Positions 45,954 through 58,040 are shown, counted from the first letter of the stretch. The stretch: 64,000 bases of DNA from Typhlomys cinereus (GCA_023101885.1 JALPQD010000207.1:2574311-2638310); one strand, 5' to 3'. Translations and numbers: made by a program. Notes: generated by a model from the sequence alone, not told the origin.

Positions 45954-48077
45954 CTATGATCCATCTATTAGGGAGTGCATACAGTGCTTAATTTTCTGTG
46001 TCTGGGATACTTCACTCAATATAATTGTTTCTAATTCCATCCATTTCCCAGCAAATTGCATTAATTCATCATTTTTGATGGCTGAATAGTATTCCATTGC
46101 ATAAATGTACCACATTTTCCTTATCCACTCATCAACTGTTGGACATTTGGGTTGATTCCATGACTTTGTTATTGTAAACAGTGCTGCTAGGAACATGGTC
46201 GTGCTTGTACTATCGAGGTGAATTTTTGCTATATGGGGGGTTATTCCCAAAAGTGGTAGCAGGGTCATATGACATTTCAATCTTTAACTTCTTTAAGAAT
46301 CGCTGGACGGCTTGCCAGAGTGGTTGTATGAGCCTGCATTCCCACCAGCAATATAGGAGAGTTCCCCTCTTTCCATATCTTCTCCAGCATTTGTTGTTGT
46401 TTGTACTGTGGATTTTTGCCATCCTGACAGGGGAGAGATGATATCTCAAGGAAGTTTGGATTTGCATTTCCCTGATGGCTAAGGATATGGAGCATTTTTT
46501 AAAGATATTTGTTAGACATTTTAATTTCATCCTTAGTAAAGTTTCTTTTAAATTCCAAGGCCCATTTTTTAATTGACCCATTTGTTTCCTTGGTGTTTTT
46601 TCTAAGTTCTTTGTGCACTCTGGACAGTAGAGCTCTATCAGATATGTGGTTAGTCAAGATTTTCTCCCATTCTGTGGTTTGCCTTTGTGCTTGAGTTAAA
46701 ATCTCTTTATCTGAGCAGAAGCTCTTTAATTTCACAAGATCCCATCTGTTGAGTGTTGGTTGTAGTGACTGTGCTATTGGATGTCTGTTTAGGAACTGTT
46801 GGCCTAGCCCCATCAGCTTGAGGGAGTTTCCTACCCTTTCAACTATGGTTTTTATAATCACTGGCCTTATATCGAGGTCCTTGATCCATTTGAAATTAAT
46901 TCTTGTACATGATGACAAGTGTGGGTCCAGTTTTAATCTTCAGTTTTGCCAGCACCATTTGTTGAAGATGCTGTTCTTTTTCCATTGGATTTTTTGGGCC
47001 CTCTTTGTCAAAGATCAAATGGCTGTAGCTGTGTGGGCTTATATCTGGGTCTTCAACCCTTATCCATTGATCTGTGTGTCTATTTTGGAGCCAGTACCAG
47101 GATGTTTTTACAACTATGGATTTGTAGCATAAACTAAGGTTTGGTATGGTGATACCTCCATCCGTGTTTTTGTTACTCAGGATTGTTTTTGCTATCCTAG
47201 GTCTTTTGTGCCTCCATATGAATTTTGAGATTGTTTGGTCAACTTCTTTTAAGAATTGCTTTGGGATTTTAATTGGTATAGCATTGAATCTGTATATTGC
47301 CTTTGGTAGGATGGTCATTTTTATGATGTTGATTCTGCCAATCCAGGAACATGGGAGATCTTACCACCTTCTGTTGTCTTCTGCAATTTCTTACTTTAGG
47401 GTTTTAAAGTTTTCATTATAGAGGTCTCTTACTTCCTTGGTTAGGTTTATACCAAGATATTTCATTTTTTTAGCGGCTATAGTAAATGGGATTGTTTCTC
47501 TCAGGGCTTTTTCACCTCTTTCATTCTGGGCATATAGGAAGGCCACTGGTTTTTGTACGTTTATTTTGTATCCTGCCACCCTGCTGAACTTCTGTATTAG
47601 TTCCAGGAGTTTCCTGGTGGAGTTTTTGGGATCACTCAGTTATAAGATCATGTCCATGGGAGGGGGGAAGAGAGTGGGGCAAAGGGCTGTGGGAGGTTGG
47701 ACGGAGGGAGGGGACCAGTGTACCTGTTAAGTTTGTATGAGTGGAAATAATAAAAAAAAATCATGTCATCTGCCAATAGAGATAACTTGACTTCTTCCTT
47801 GCCAATTCGAATCGCTTTTATGTCCCTTTCTTTTCTTAGGGCTTCAGCTAAGACTTCAAGTACAATATTGAATAGAAGTGCTGAATGTGGACAGCCTCGT
47901 CTAGTTCCTGATCAAAATGGGAATGCTTCAAGTTTTTCCCTATTGAGTATAATCCTTGCTATTGGCTTGTTGTATACAGCTTTTAATATATTGATAAAGG
48001 TTCCTTCCAGTCCGACCTTCTCTAGGGTTTTGATCATAAAGGGCTGTTGGATCTTGTCAAAAGCTTTCTCTGCATCT
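45954..48077 (-). pseudogene. ORF2: L1-2 ORF2 C-terminal half, broken
   Basis: Holds, in pieces in different frames, the palm/thumb of the reverse transcriptase (47579 downward), the segment '[15 protein letters not shown]' (47045), 'YGKRGTLLYCWWEC' (46345) and a C-terminus ending SLIDGS at 45954, probably the family's normal stop. The catalytic FADD region is split by a nested L1. The endonuclease is absent. Confidence 0.9.
47655..47759 (+). mobile_element. Nested 105-bp L1 3' end (L1-6)
   Basis: A plus-strand fragment with the G-rich tract and the terminal 'ctgttaagtttgtatgagtg' plus A tail, inserted into L1-2. It is flanked by atcatgtc at 47647-47654 and 47760-47767, an 8-bp TSD. Comparison with L1-3 shows uninterrupted sequence at the same place. 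Confidence 0.95.
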
Positions 48078-48078
48078 A

Positions 48079-48298
48079 GGAGGAGCTGGGTCCCTTGGGC
48101 TTCCTGATTTAGGAGGTGGGCGGGGGCGGAGCTTACTAGGTCTCCTTGAGTTCCTGCTGGGCTGCGGGTCCCTGGCAGGTGGGGAAAGGGAGGGGGTGGT
48201 GTTGGCGGGGCGCTATTTAATCTGTGGAGCTGGGGCGTGGCTCAGGGAGCTCCTCCCCAGCCCGGTGCATGGTAGGAGCTGAGTCCCATGGGCTGCCG
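48079..48298 (-). promoter_or_regulatory. L1-2 5'-UTR monomer
   Basis: A GC-rich unit related to the L1-1 monomers, with shared pieces 'gggcggagctta', 'gcgctatttaa', 'gctggggcgtggctcagg' and 'taggagctg'. The start of a unit at about 48083 and of the next at about 48276 gives a period of about 193 bp, shorter than in L1-1. It ends at the flanking DNA at 48299-48305. Confidence 0.8.
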
Positions 48299-48319
48299 GC
48301 GTTTTAAAATGCATTTTTC

Positions 48320-48800
48320 ATTGACTTGCATTTTGTCTGTATTTTCACAGCAGCAACTTTTTAAAATTTAATTCTTCAATTAAATTGTTCCACAATTATG
48401 AACTCATCAACAGTATTTTTGTTCATGTCAATTATCGTTTCCAGTAACCTTCATATGAAGGCCAAGGTTTGCACCAACTGGACCATGAATAGGCCCTTGT
48501 GCAAGGGTGACCTCATACAGACATCGTGGAGTTAGGAACTGGCAAGGGGCTCCAGGCTTAGACCTGAGTGAAGAAACGACTAGTGAGTCAAATTTCACAC
48601 AGTAGATTTTCTCAATTTTGGATGAAGGTACAGGGAGGATGGACAAAGAATTGGCTGAGTTGTCAGAAATTGACTGCTTAGTGGAGAGGAGAGAGAAGCT
48701 GACATGTCGTGAAAAAGAGTGGTTTGTTCTCAGGCACATATCATTTACTAAAACTTTGCTTGCTTCCTTCATCCTGGCCAAAAAAAAAAAAAAAAAAATC
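48320..48800. other. Unique DNA between L1-2 and L1-7
   Basis: No repeat recognised except an A18 run at 48781-48798, directly upstream of the L1-7 target site. Minus-strand frames of up to 147 codons here have no motif. Confidence 0.5.
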
Positions 48801-48802
48801 AT

Positions 48803-49435
48803 AAGATTAACGAGTCTAGATGGAGTGAAGGGCATTGCAGGAGCAGCAAAACTGCAAAAGAAAATCAACAAACCACAATCCAGAACTTCAGAGACTCTAT
48901 ATCAACCACCTAGAACTAGGCCAGCTTAGTCTCTCCCCATCTTGAAGCTCAGGGAAATTTGCGGAAGAGGGGGCGGTAAGAGTGTAAGAGCATAAAGATG
49001 GGAGGAGCAATGATATGTAAGATACTCTATACTAGTTAGGGCTGAAGCAATCATAATTGGACTTTGCATGCCCTGCGCATTGTCCAACACACTGTTGACC
49101 TCACAAAGTCTAGCATCTGCTAAAGGCACCAAGATCCTTGGAGGCAAAGGATTGGCAGCCACAGCAGTGTTCCTATACCTAAGGGGAACATGGGAAAAGG
49201 TTCGGGAAAGGCCACTGGGTCCTTGTATGTCATCGGAGAGGAGGGCCCAGAGGAAAATCAGACATGCACAAGAAAGGACTCTCTGGAAATTGGGGTGGGA
49301 GGCACTGGGGGATGGGGAGGGAGAGGGGTGGGGAGGGGGAGCAGGGGGTACGGGGGGAGGAGGAGGGAGGGAGGGAACTGGTGTACCTAATAAGTTTGTA
49401 TGAGCTGAAATAAAAAAAAAAGATTAACGAGTCTA
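48803..49435 (+). repeat. 16-bp target-site duplication of L1-7
   Basis: A perfect direct repeat, aagattaacgagtcta, lies at 48803-48818 and 49420-49435. Confidence 0.97.
48819..49419 (+). mobile_element. 5'-truncated L1 3' end (L1-7)
   Basis: About 600 bp of L1 3' UTR on the plus strand, from 'gatggagtgaagggcattgc' through the G-rich tract (49288-49375) to 'taagtttgtatgagctgaaa' and an A tail. Its exact TSD marks a single, recent, target-primed insertion. Confidence 0.97.
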
Positions 49436-52155
49436 ACTTAGATTGTCTCAGTTTTACAGATTAAAGGTAGGTTGATGTGTGGAGTTTCTAATAACTGCAT
49501 CATTTTGGTAATATTAATTCCACAACCTAGTTCCGGCAGGAGGGGATGTGGCCTCTATAGTCACTTACTTGTCAAAAGGTGGAAGCTGTGCAGTTTGCTG
49601 CCTACAGGATCTTTAACAAGACACATGTCAAGAAAATAGTAATGCTGAGAAATTTTGCTGAGAAATGTGGGTTTTAAAATGTAATTTAATTTTTCACAGT
49701 CAGTTGTCTACAATATCTTGCATTTGTTTTGTGCATTATCTAAAATCTAGTTGTTTAGTACATTAATTCCTGGAAACACATTGGCAAGTCAAATTCTTAA
49801 AGGACAAAATACTATTCTTATGTAAGAATAAGAAAAGTTGAGTTAAGTAACACATGCTTTTAAAGAGGAGAATTTTCAAAAGGAACTTGAATATCATAAG
49901 GGATTGTTTTTGCCATTCCTTCATATCTAAAATTTAAAGACCTAATTTTCATCCTTAGGGATATAACTAAAGTCTTTGTTAATTAAAGTGAAATATTCTA
50001 CTATAAACTGATAGGCTGTGAGCAACTTTGCATCAACTAGAAATTGCTTTTGGTGAGAGTTAGTACCTAAGTAATTTTTTGTGTTAAGCTGTTAATTAAA
50101 ATAGGCCATTTTCATCATATGTGATAATTGCATTTAGCAAATTTTACTTGAAAAACCAAACTGATATTCATGACTGAAGTTCAAAACTAGAATATTTAGT
50201 ATGGCAAGCTACTAGGGTGAAAAAATAACTCCAATATTTTGGTTGATATAATGTATATGCATTTAAATCCATGCTGTATTTAAAAATTTGTTTTTACACC
50301 TTGATAGTTTCATGTTTGTATAAAATAAATTTAGCCCCATTTTCACCTCATATTGCCCTATTTCAACTTTCATTCTCATTGAAAACCTCTTCCAAACAAA
50401 TGTCTATTGATGTGTTTTTGTTATTTTCCATTAGCCATTACATAATGAAATATTAATACACCAACAGTCTTAGTTTCACTTGTAAACAATTATGCTTAAA
50501 GACATGTGGAATTCCTCATTTTTTCTACAAATGCAATAATCTTAATAAAGAAGCAATCAAATATATTGGAAAAACAAGACTAAGGCAAATACTTTTTAGA
50601 CACTACTTCTGTAGAACTGCAGAAACACAATTATATCTTTCAGACCACAGTGCAGGGAGGCAATACAGACTTCTACTTATTAATTAAACATTAAGTTAAT
50701 TTTAATATCTACTGTTCTAAATAGTATCTGTTTCTCTTTATAGAACTTCCTAAGGGAATGGAAACTAAAGCTCTTAGTTCCTTTAGTTTATGGCAAGAAG
50801 ATGCACTCATGTACACAAAATACATCATGCTACTGGATGTTAGAAACATGAGGAATGATTCTGTTCTAGACACCCATCTACTGTATTTTTCCTGTTGGCT
50901 CTCCATACATCCTTTTGCACTTTATCTGTATTATTTACACGCAAGTGTAATTTATGGAAAAAGTTCTTTAGCTACATCACGATCTAGGTTAGATAGTGAA
51001 TATTATGTGTTACTAAATACATCCTGAAACCTAATTAAAGAAAAAGGGTTTTCTCCAGTACATAATGTAAGAAACCACTGTGGACTTCTACGTTAGTCCA
51101 AAAGGGACTTTCTGACTCAGTGGTAACATGAACATGACCACTTCCCTCTGCTTTCACACCCATGCAGGCTACAGGCCGGGGAGATTTTTAACCCATTTCG
51201 TCTCATCTGTGAAACCGAACCATGGCTTTGACTTTATAAATATGTATTTTAATGCCTTGGAGATACTATTGTGAATGATAATTGGAATTCTTGTCAAGTT
51301 TTTTTCATTTAGTGCTTAAAAATCAATCAGTATCAACTTTCCCAAAAAAAGGGACACAACACCATTTAAAATTAAAGGAAGGCACATTTTAAAAGGCAGA
51401 TGCAAGGATAAACCAGAATTATGCAAAAGTGATTTCTAAGTCTCAAGCAATGACTTCGCACCACTCATATTATCAGGTGATGTTGTCCCGATGTGAGAGT
51501 TTAATCCAGACCACTAATGACTGCCACAATTGTATACAGAAAATTCCTCTTGCAATATTATCTAGCAAATAAAAAAAAACCTAAAGGTTTGGGGAAGATA
51601 CCAGAATTATTTCAGAAATAAATTTGGCTTTTAAACTGATGAAAAAATATAAAAGCCTTTATCCATTTTGTTTTATTTGCCTGAAGGTATCTTTCCTTCT
51701 CTTATTATTCATTAGCATAATTATATGCCATTTATTTTATAGTTTATCATTTATGTGTTTAGTATAGATGTCCATCATAACTTAATATATGTCAATTTGC
51801 AAAAAATAAAAGCAACAACAATCAAACAGGAAGGTCTACATTCCATGAAGGACCCATCAAAGAGCTCATCTTTACTAAGATTCACTCCTTCACAAGGGTG
51901 GTCCCTCAGTTCATAGTGCTCTTATAATATATCTGACATGGAGTTCAGGAATTCAAATCTATTTAAAAACTTCCTTTATGCTACTGATCTAATGGGAAAA
52001 TAAGAATGATTGCAGTATTAATATAACTTCTTTTTTACAAGGTACTGTTTGAAAACAGATTCTGCTCAACAAAAATATGATGACTAAAGACTATTTTAGC
52101 TTGTTATTCTACATGGTAAAGATTTAACCCAACAATTTTTTTTTTCAAAACTGGC
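49436..52155. other. Unique AT-rich DNA, no gene recognised
   Basis: The longest stretch without recognised repeats in the window (2.7 kb). Frames are under 90 codons and lack motifs. A few T and A runs occur. Confidence 0.45.
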
Positions 52156-52159
52156 TATT

Positions 52160-52355
52160 TGCTGTGCAATGTTCTAAATGCCACACATGTATTCACTTAA
52201 TAATCTAAATGGTTTTATGCAATTCATTCAATATTACATTTTATAACATAGGGAATTGTATTATAAAGTGTTTAAGTTCTTACAGTGAACAGATGGCAGA
52301 TTGTAGGTTTGAATATGATTACTGAGTCCAGAACTTCCACTTTTAACTACTATGG
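52160..52355 (-). mobile_element. MIR element, minus strand
   Basis: 'gtgcaatgttctaaatgcca', 'cacatgtattcacttaataa', 'agatggcagattgtaggttt' and 'gaatatgattactgagtcca' follow the reverse complement of the MIR consensus over most of its length. It is diverged but long. Confidence 0.7.
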
Positions 52356-52599
52356 AGAGACAGATTCATTATGTCAAACTTTTAAGCCGTAACCTTTAAC
52401 CTTCCTCTACTTGGAAACAGGGATTTGAGATTGTAATTAAGATTAAATGAAATTGTAAGTGTAGGATATTAATCTGGAAGTTTCTGTATCAGATGAAAAA
52501 CAGAGAAACAAATCTGCTCAGGCAAACCTGGTAGAGATAATTGACCAAATAGCAAGAAGGCAGAGAAAGACCTGATTACATTGACTTTTGACTTTGTGA

Positions 52600-52850
52600 A
52601 TAGAATTGCTTGATTTCTTTATCAGTGTGCTTTTCATTGGCGTATAGAAAAGCTACTTATTTTTTGAATCTGGATTTTTTTCCAACTCCATCCATTTTTC
52701 CTGAAAATTTTATATTTTTATTTATTACAGCTCAACAAAATTTTCACTATTATTCATTTGTCAATGAATTTGCTGGTTGATTCCATTTCCTAGCTGTTTT
52801 GAATAGGACAGCAATGACCACGGACACACAAATATCTTTATTGTGGCATA
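52600..52850 (-). mobile_element. Ancient L1 ORF2/3' fragment
   Basis: 'cattggcgtatagaaaagct', 'caactccatccatttttcct', 'ctggttgattccatttccta' and 'gaataggacagcaatgacca' follow the reverse-strand order of the ORF2 end in old L1s, with deletions. The LTR that follows has inserted at its edge. Confidence 0.55.
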
Positions 52851-52857
52851 AAGAGAG

Positions 52858-53258
52858 AGTCTGTGATGTTTAATCTCAATTGCCAATTTGATACACTCTG
52901 GAATCATCTAAGGAAGGGCCTTTGGACATGACTGTGGAGGACTTGACTACCTTAGTAAGTATGGGAAGACTCAACATACTTATGCATAGGAACATATGGA
53001 TAGAACCCTAGGAGGAGTATCCTGGGTTTTATGAGTGTATGGAGTAAGCTAAGTACTAAAAATTCATGCACTTAACTATTGCTATGTGTTTATTGACTGT
53101 TGTTGCAATGCAATTAATTACCTACCTCATGTTTTTTCCTAGTTTCTTCCGAAAAAAGAGACTATAACCTTGGACTATGAGCTAAAATAAACTGTTTCCT
53201 CATTGAGTCTTATTTGTGGAGGTTTTACAACACAGCAATAGAAAAAAATTAATACAGA
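52858..53258 (+). mobile_element. Solo LTR, MaLR-like
   Basis: Begins 'tgtgatgtttaatctcaatt' and 'gccaatttgatacactctgg'. Near the end it has 'ctatgagctaaaataaactg' (poly(A)-signal region) and 'ttacaacacagcaatagaaa'. It starts TG and ends near CA, without internal sequence. Confidence 0.55.
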
Positions 53259-53261
53259 GTT

Positions 53262-53418
53262 GTGGTGGTTTAGATGTGAATTATCCTCTTATGTGTCTGA
53301 ATACTTGATCCTTAGCTTGTGGCAATGTTTGGGAGGGTTGTGGCACATTTAACAGCTGAAGCCCCTGAAAGAAGTATGTCACTGCAGATGGGCCTAGAGG
53401 TTTTGTAGGCCGCACCAA

Positions 53419-53466
<48 letters not shown>

Positions 53467-53660
53467 CCCCCCCCTTTGCTTCCTGATCGCTGCTGTGATG
53501 TGACCTGGCCTCCTGCGTTAACCACCATCCATTTTGTTATGCATTTCCCACCATGATGGACTTAATCTTAACCAGTACTGTAAGTCAAATAATAACGCTT
53601 TCTACTTGGGTCACAGTTATTTTCATAGCAACAGAAGAGTAAAGTAATTGTAATGAAGTT
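53262..53660 (+). mobile_element. Solo LTR, MaLR-like, with (TC)n
   Basis: Begins 'tgtggtggtttagatgtgaa' and 'gtctgaatacttgatcctta', with 'gtgtcactgcag'-like sequence, a (TC)n plus C10 tract at 53424-53474, 'ccaccatgatggacttaatc' and 'catagcaacagaagagtaaa' at the end. It lies a few bases from the previous LTR in the same orientation but is a different type. Confidence 0.6.
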
Positions 53661-53814
53661 CTTGAGTAAAAAATCCTTGAGTGTATGAATTGGACCCTGT
53701 GTGCTCTTTCAGAGTCATGTTTTTGATGTTCTGGAGGGATTATGTTGTAGTATGGTTGAGACGTCATTCTTTTCTGTTAGGCTGGTTAGCAAGCTCTATC
53801 CTTAAACCTTCTAC

Positions 53815-54235
53815 AGAGTACACTGCTGTTGCAGTTAGTCTGCGTGTTTCTGATAAAATTATGACAAGACTGCTTAAGGGAACAAGGGGTTTATTCCAGT
53901 TACAGTTGCTTGTCCAGTTTGGCAGGAGAATCAAGTGCAATACCAGAGCTGAGAGTACTGGCCACACCATATTCACATAACAGCTGAGAGAGGGACAATC
54001 CTTACTTGACAGGCCAGCATGTCTGGCCAAGTATTCATAAGGATGCCTTCTTTCTCAACCTATTACTGTCATCTTATTCACCTGCCCAAGGACTACCATG
54101 GGCTGCAACTTCCCCATCAATTAGGCAATCTCTTGCAGGTTTGCTCTGGGCTTAACTAAACGTTCTCTACAAATGTGCCCAGCACTTGAACCTGCAACCA
54201 TCAAGATGACACTTATGCCTAACTATGACAACTGC
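53815..54235 (-). mobile_element. LTR-like repeat, minus strand
   Basis: 'gggtttattccagttacagt' near its start and 'atctcttgcaggtttgctct', 'aaatgtgcccagcacttgaa' and 'atcaagatgacacttatgcc' near its end give the reverse-strand order seen at 27770-28155. The family was not assigned. Confidence 0.4.
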
Positions 54236-54599
54236 TGACACCAGATACTCTCTCAGGGTAAATCACTGGTTGCTGGGTTCCTTCTATTGTCTCTCCCAGT
54301 TCTATCCCAGCTTCTAGAAGATGCTTTATCTCTTGGAGTTCTCTGTGACCAGTTTTGACCTTTATATATCTTCTACTACTGAGAACTATTTTAGACTTTA
54401 GTTTGGAACTGAATGACTTCAGCTATATGTCTGAATTTTATATTGTCTTCAACTCCTACTCCAGATATGGCTTTGCCTCTGGTCTTCAGAATCAATTGTG
54501 AGGTATTAATTTGGCTGTATAAATGAGTTCCCACTTTTTGGGAGAAGTTTTTGGCATTGCTTGAATCAATGTTTGGTATTCCTTCAACTTAGCTCTCCT

Positions 54600-54897
54600 C
54601 AATTCAGCCAGGTGCTACACCAAGTTTGGAACTGGTGACAATCACTGCTGACTTGGAGGTAGGGGTAGCAATTTTAAAACAAGCTTGTCCAGGTGAATGA
54701 CATGTGGAAGTCATGTGGATCACCGAAGAATCCAGGGCTGATGACTGGAGTTTTAGATCTCTGACCTCACACCAGGTCAGAGACGTCATGGGGACGATGC
54801 CAAGCCATAAAAACTCTTTCAAAAATTCACACAAAAACAAAATAAATAAATAAATAATTGAATAAATAAATAAATAAATAAATGAATAAATAAATAC
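54600..54897 (+). mobile_element. Possible SINE with (AAAT)n tail and hairpin
   Basis: The region ends in an (AAAT)n tail (54838-54897), typical of a retroposon. It contains a perfect 10-bp hairpin stem, tctctgacct / aggtcagaga, at 54758-54767 and 54774-54783 with a 6-nt loop. I do not recognise the family. Confidence 0.35.
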
Positions 54898-54899
54898 CT

Positions 54900-55985
54900 T
54901 ATAGCCCAAACTATCATAGCCAGAAAAAGCAGTGATGGAAATATCACATTGCTTGCTATTTAATTGTATTACAGAGTTGTAGTGGCAAAAAAAAACATTG
55001 TATTTATACAAAAGGAGACATGTAGATCAGTGAAAAGAGGACCCAGAGATACACCAAAATAGCTATAATTACCTGGTAATATACAAACATATGGTGAATA
55101 TGTACACTCACTAGATGCCAATATTCTACCATACAGTTTTGGTTTGAGTCTGAAATAACCCACACAGATTCCTGTTCCAAGTGCTTATTCTACATCTGGT
55201 AATGCTTTTGGAGAATGGTACATGGAACATTTAAGAAGTAGAGTCTGTCTGGTAGAAGTGAATCCCTGAGGGCTGACCTTGAAGGTTCTAGCACACTGTC
55301 TGTGTCCTCGTTTGCTGCCAGAAATTTCCACCAACATGAATACACTGTCCTGCCTTCTCTGCCACAGAGACCAAGACTGAGACAAAAGAATCCCTTCCTC
55401 ACAAGTGTTTTTATCAGGGATTTTGGGCCCAAAAGCAAGTAACACAGAAAATTATTTCCAGTGATTTGGTGGTAAGAGTTGGTGTAAAACTGATTGTGTG
55501 ATTCTTGGGCCTTTGAAACTGGTTTGTGGGAGGAAAATGCTGAAGTTTTGCAAACTAAGCTAGAAAAGCTCTAGAGTGCTGCAAAAAGAATTTGATGGGT
55601 AAATTTTGTAGAAGTTGAGCAATGCAAATGCTGATAGAAATGCGGGCAGTAAAAATCACACTCATGAGGCTCTAAGTTGGAACAACTACTCTTTCATGAA
55701 ATGCACTACAAGCTCTTTGTATTAAATTATGGTATATTATTTGTCTAAGTTCCGCCTCTATCTTGTGTAGGGCTGAATTCAAAAGTAGTGAATTAAAAGA
55801 CAGCACATTCAGAATTTGGGCTCTGGCATGGTTGCTACTGGCAGAGTTTAGCCAGAATTAAGAGTGAAAATCAGATACATACATAGACAAAGATAGGAAA
55901 TGTGCAGAAAAGGTTCACATTTAAGTGGTGCACAAAATAAGCATGGACAAACACTGACAATACCCACTGAGGTTGATTCCATTTA
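54900..55985. other. Unique DNA, no gene recognised
   Basis: No recognised repeat. Overlapping minus-strand frames at 55185-55445 (82-86 codons) have no motif. Confidence 0.45.
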
Positions 55986-55991
55986 CAATAA

Positions 55992-56340
55992 TATAGAGCT
56001 GGTTGATGACCCAGTGGGTAAAGTGCTTGCCATGCAAGCGAAGACCCAAGTTTGGATTCTAAAATCCCACATAAAGACAGAAGTGGTGGAAGTGTCTGCA
56101 AATCCAGTACATCTGCCAGAAATGGGAGACGCACACCATGCATTTCCAGTTTTTGTACCAGCCAGTTGGGCTGATTCAGCAGCAATGAAAGCCTTTGGTG
56201 TCAAACAAGTGGGGAGGTGGGAAATCACCCTCAGAAGCTGTCCTCTATGAATGTGACATATGCATTATTCACATGCATGTACATCATACATCTCACAAAC
56301 ACACTGACACCCACCCATAACACACATGCACACTCTGAGA
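55992..56340 (+). mobile_element. B4/ID_B1-type composite SINE
   Basis: The head 'tagagctggttgatgaccca' and 'gggtaaagtgcttgccatgc' is tRNA-type with a good anticodon-region match ('caagcgaagacccaagtttg'). It is followed by a B1-like middle and the tail 'cacaaacacactgacaccca'. It is better preserved in the head than in the B1 half. Confidence 0.7.
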
Positions 56341-56344
56341 GAGG

Positions 56345-57880
56345 TAGAAAAGGAGAAGGAGAAAGAAGTACAAGCTGTACAGTGTACATTGAGACAATAT
56401 GAAAGATATAGTGAGAGCAAGAACTCTTCCATAGATGGCTATAGAATTAACATAAAAACTCATTTGAAGTATCCACCTTCAAAAAAGGAATGCTTGCAAA
56501 CTTCCCCACAACTTCCAGAACACCCTGCTGTAAAAGAGTCCTATGCATGTAGAGGCTTCTGTAACTGTGGTCCCAGAGGACCAACTCTTTCTCAAGCTAT
56601 CAGGAAAACTTGCATATAGTGTCAGCATTGTGTGTGTAGTGGTATTTCATAAGCATATAGGATTCAAAAGCTGTATCTCCTTATTGCACCAATAAGGAGA
56701 GAGTGCAAGCCCAGGTAGTGGTTAACAGGGTCAGATTCACTGTATGGCACTCCCAAAGGCCATGTGGAGCTGCAGCATATATTGCAATGGAGGTTGGAAA
56801 TGTTAGGAACATGAGGGAAATCTACAAACATTGAATGGAGTTAGTCCAAGAGAAAGCCTATGCTTGTTTCTGGAAGCAACGTCATATATTGGTGCTGGTC
56901 AAAACTGTTGGAGCTTACATCATGACACCACACATTCCAAATGCTTAGCTGCAGGATTTAGTGTTTTCCCCTCTGGATTTTAGTCTTCTTTAGATCAAGT
57001 CTTTCTTTGCTCTCTTCTTCCTCCCACTTTCAGAATAGGAATGTGTACCATGCAGCACTATATGCTGGAAGAAATAAACTTCTTTTTTTGATTTTATAAG
57101 GGATGATAAATAAGAATGTTCCTTGAGTCTCAGAATAGACCTTGAACTTTGGAGTTTAAAAATGTTGGAATCATTAACACTAGGGGGCTCTTAAAATGGG
57201 ATGAATTGTTTTGCTGATGAGACGATTATGGAACTTTGGGAACCAAGGTTCAAATTTTATGTCTTGAATTTAAAGTATTCCCTAAAGGCTCTTTTTTTTT
57301 TCTTTGAGAACTAAGCTATTTTATCTATTTTAGTGTCTCTTTTTCTCTTCATTAATGCTCCTTTAGGTTTAATCATGCCTACATATCTAACATTTGTGTC
57401 GTCTTAATTGCTTTCCTTATTTGTTTGAAATGCCTGGAATATATAATTCTGCCCTCACATTTACACCTTCATGCCTCATTTACCTTTCAATTTGTCTCAT
57501 CTAAACTTTCCATAGTCTTTTTGTCAATTCATTGGAAAATTCACTCCACTTGCTTTTTCTGTGGTAACATAAAAAAATACTTTCTTTTGAAATTTTCATC
57601 ATTTGTTTCTTTTCTGTTTTTTCCTTACATTTCCTTTTAGTTGCTCATTTCCTTTTAGTTGCTTTATGTTTTTACAGTGATTCAAAAGCCAATAACATAA
57701 GTTTAATTCTCTCTTATGCTTTAGTGGCATTGATTATTTTTACCACATATTTTTATGCCATAAAATTTACTAAATGATTGGAGTTTTACTTGAAGTGATT
57801 ATTGATTATTGTGTCACACATTTGTATCTAATAAATCTATTTAAGTATCTTTAGGAATATTCTGACTTATTATTAATTTA
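56345..57880. other. Unique DNA, no gene recognised
   Basis: No confident repeat or coding pattern. The T-rich stretch at 57290-57660 has a weak old-L1 look. Confidence 0.4.
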
Positions 57881-57884
57881 AAAA

Positions 57885-58040
57885 AAGATTTTTATTTTAT
57901 TCACAGAAGGAGGGAGAGAGAGAGAGAGAGATGGAGAAAGAGAGAAAAAAGATATGCACATACATGAAATTCTGGGAAATGAACTAAGATTACCAGGCTT
58001 GCAAACAGTCACTCCACCCATTGAGTTATCTTACTGGCCC
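57885..58040 (-). mobile_element. tRNA-SINE with (GA)n, minus strand
   Basis: 'aagatttttattttattcac', a GAGA tract (57909-57930), then 'ctgggaaatgaactaagatt' and 'gagttatcttactggccc' give the reverse complement of a tRNA-headed SINE whose body ends in a CT tract. Confidence 0.6.

Larger units (their letters stand above)
44989..48305 (-). mobile_element. Internally deleted L1 (L1-2), minus strand
   Basis: It has a 3' end with A/TTTC-rich tail (44989-45055), a 3' UTR (to about 45953), the C-terminal half of ORF2 up to the reverse-transcriptase fingers (45954-48077), then an abrupt join to a GC-rich 5'-UTR monomer (48083-48298). Compared with L1-1, about 3.2 kb (endonuclease, ORF1 and most of the 5' UTR) is missing. 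The 3' UTR is about 115 bp longer than that of L1-1. A short L1 is nested at 47655-47759. Confidence 0.92.
44976..48318 (-). repeat. Imperfect TSD of the internally deleted L1-2
   Basis: aaaaggcattttt at 44976-44988 and aaaatgcattttt at 48306-48318 bracket L1-2 just outside its A-rich end and its 5' monomer. With one mismatch in 13 it is a plausible TSD for the whole element, but it is AT-rich, so chance cannot be excluded. Confidence 0.5.

Noticed and set aside
48079..48298. GC-rich block as a CpG-island promoter of a host gene
   Set aside because: It aligns with the L1-1 5'-UTR monomers and lies inside L1-2. No host exon is seen nearby.
55871..56250. Overlapping frames of about 80-116 codons on both strands
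   Set aside because: They cover a B4-type SINE, so the coding appearance is accidental.
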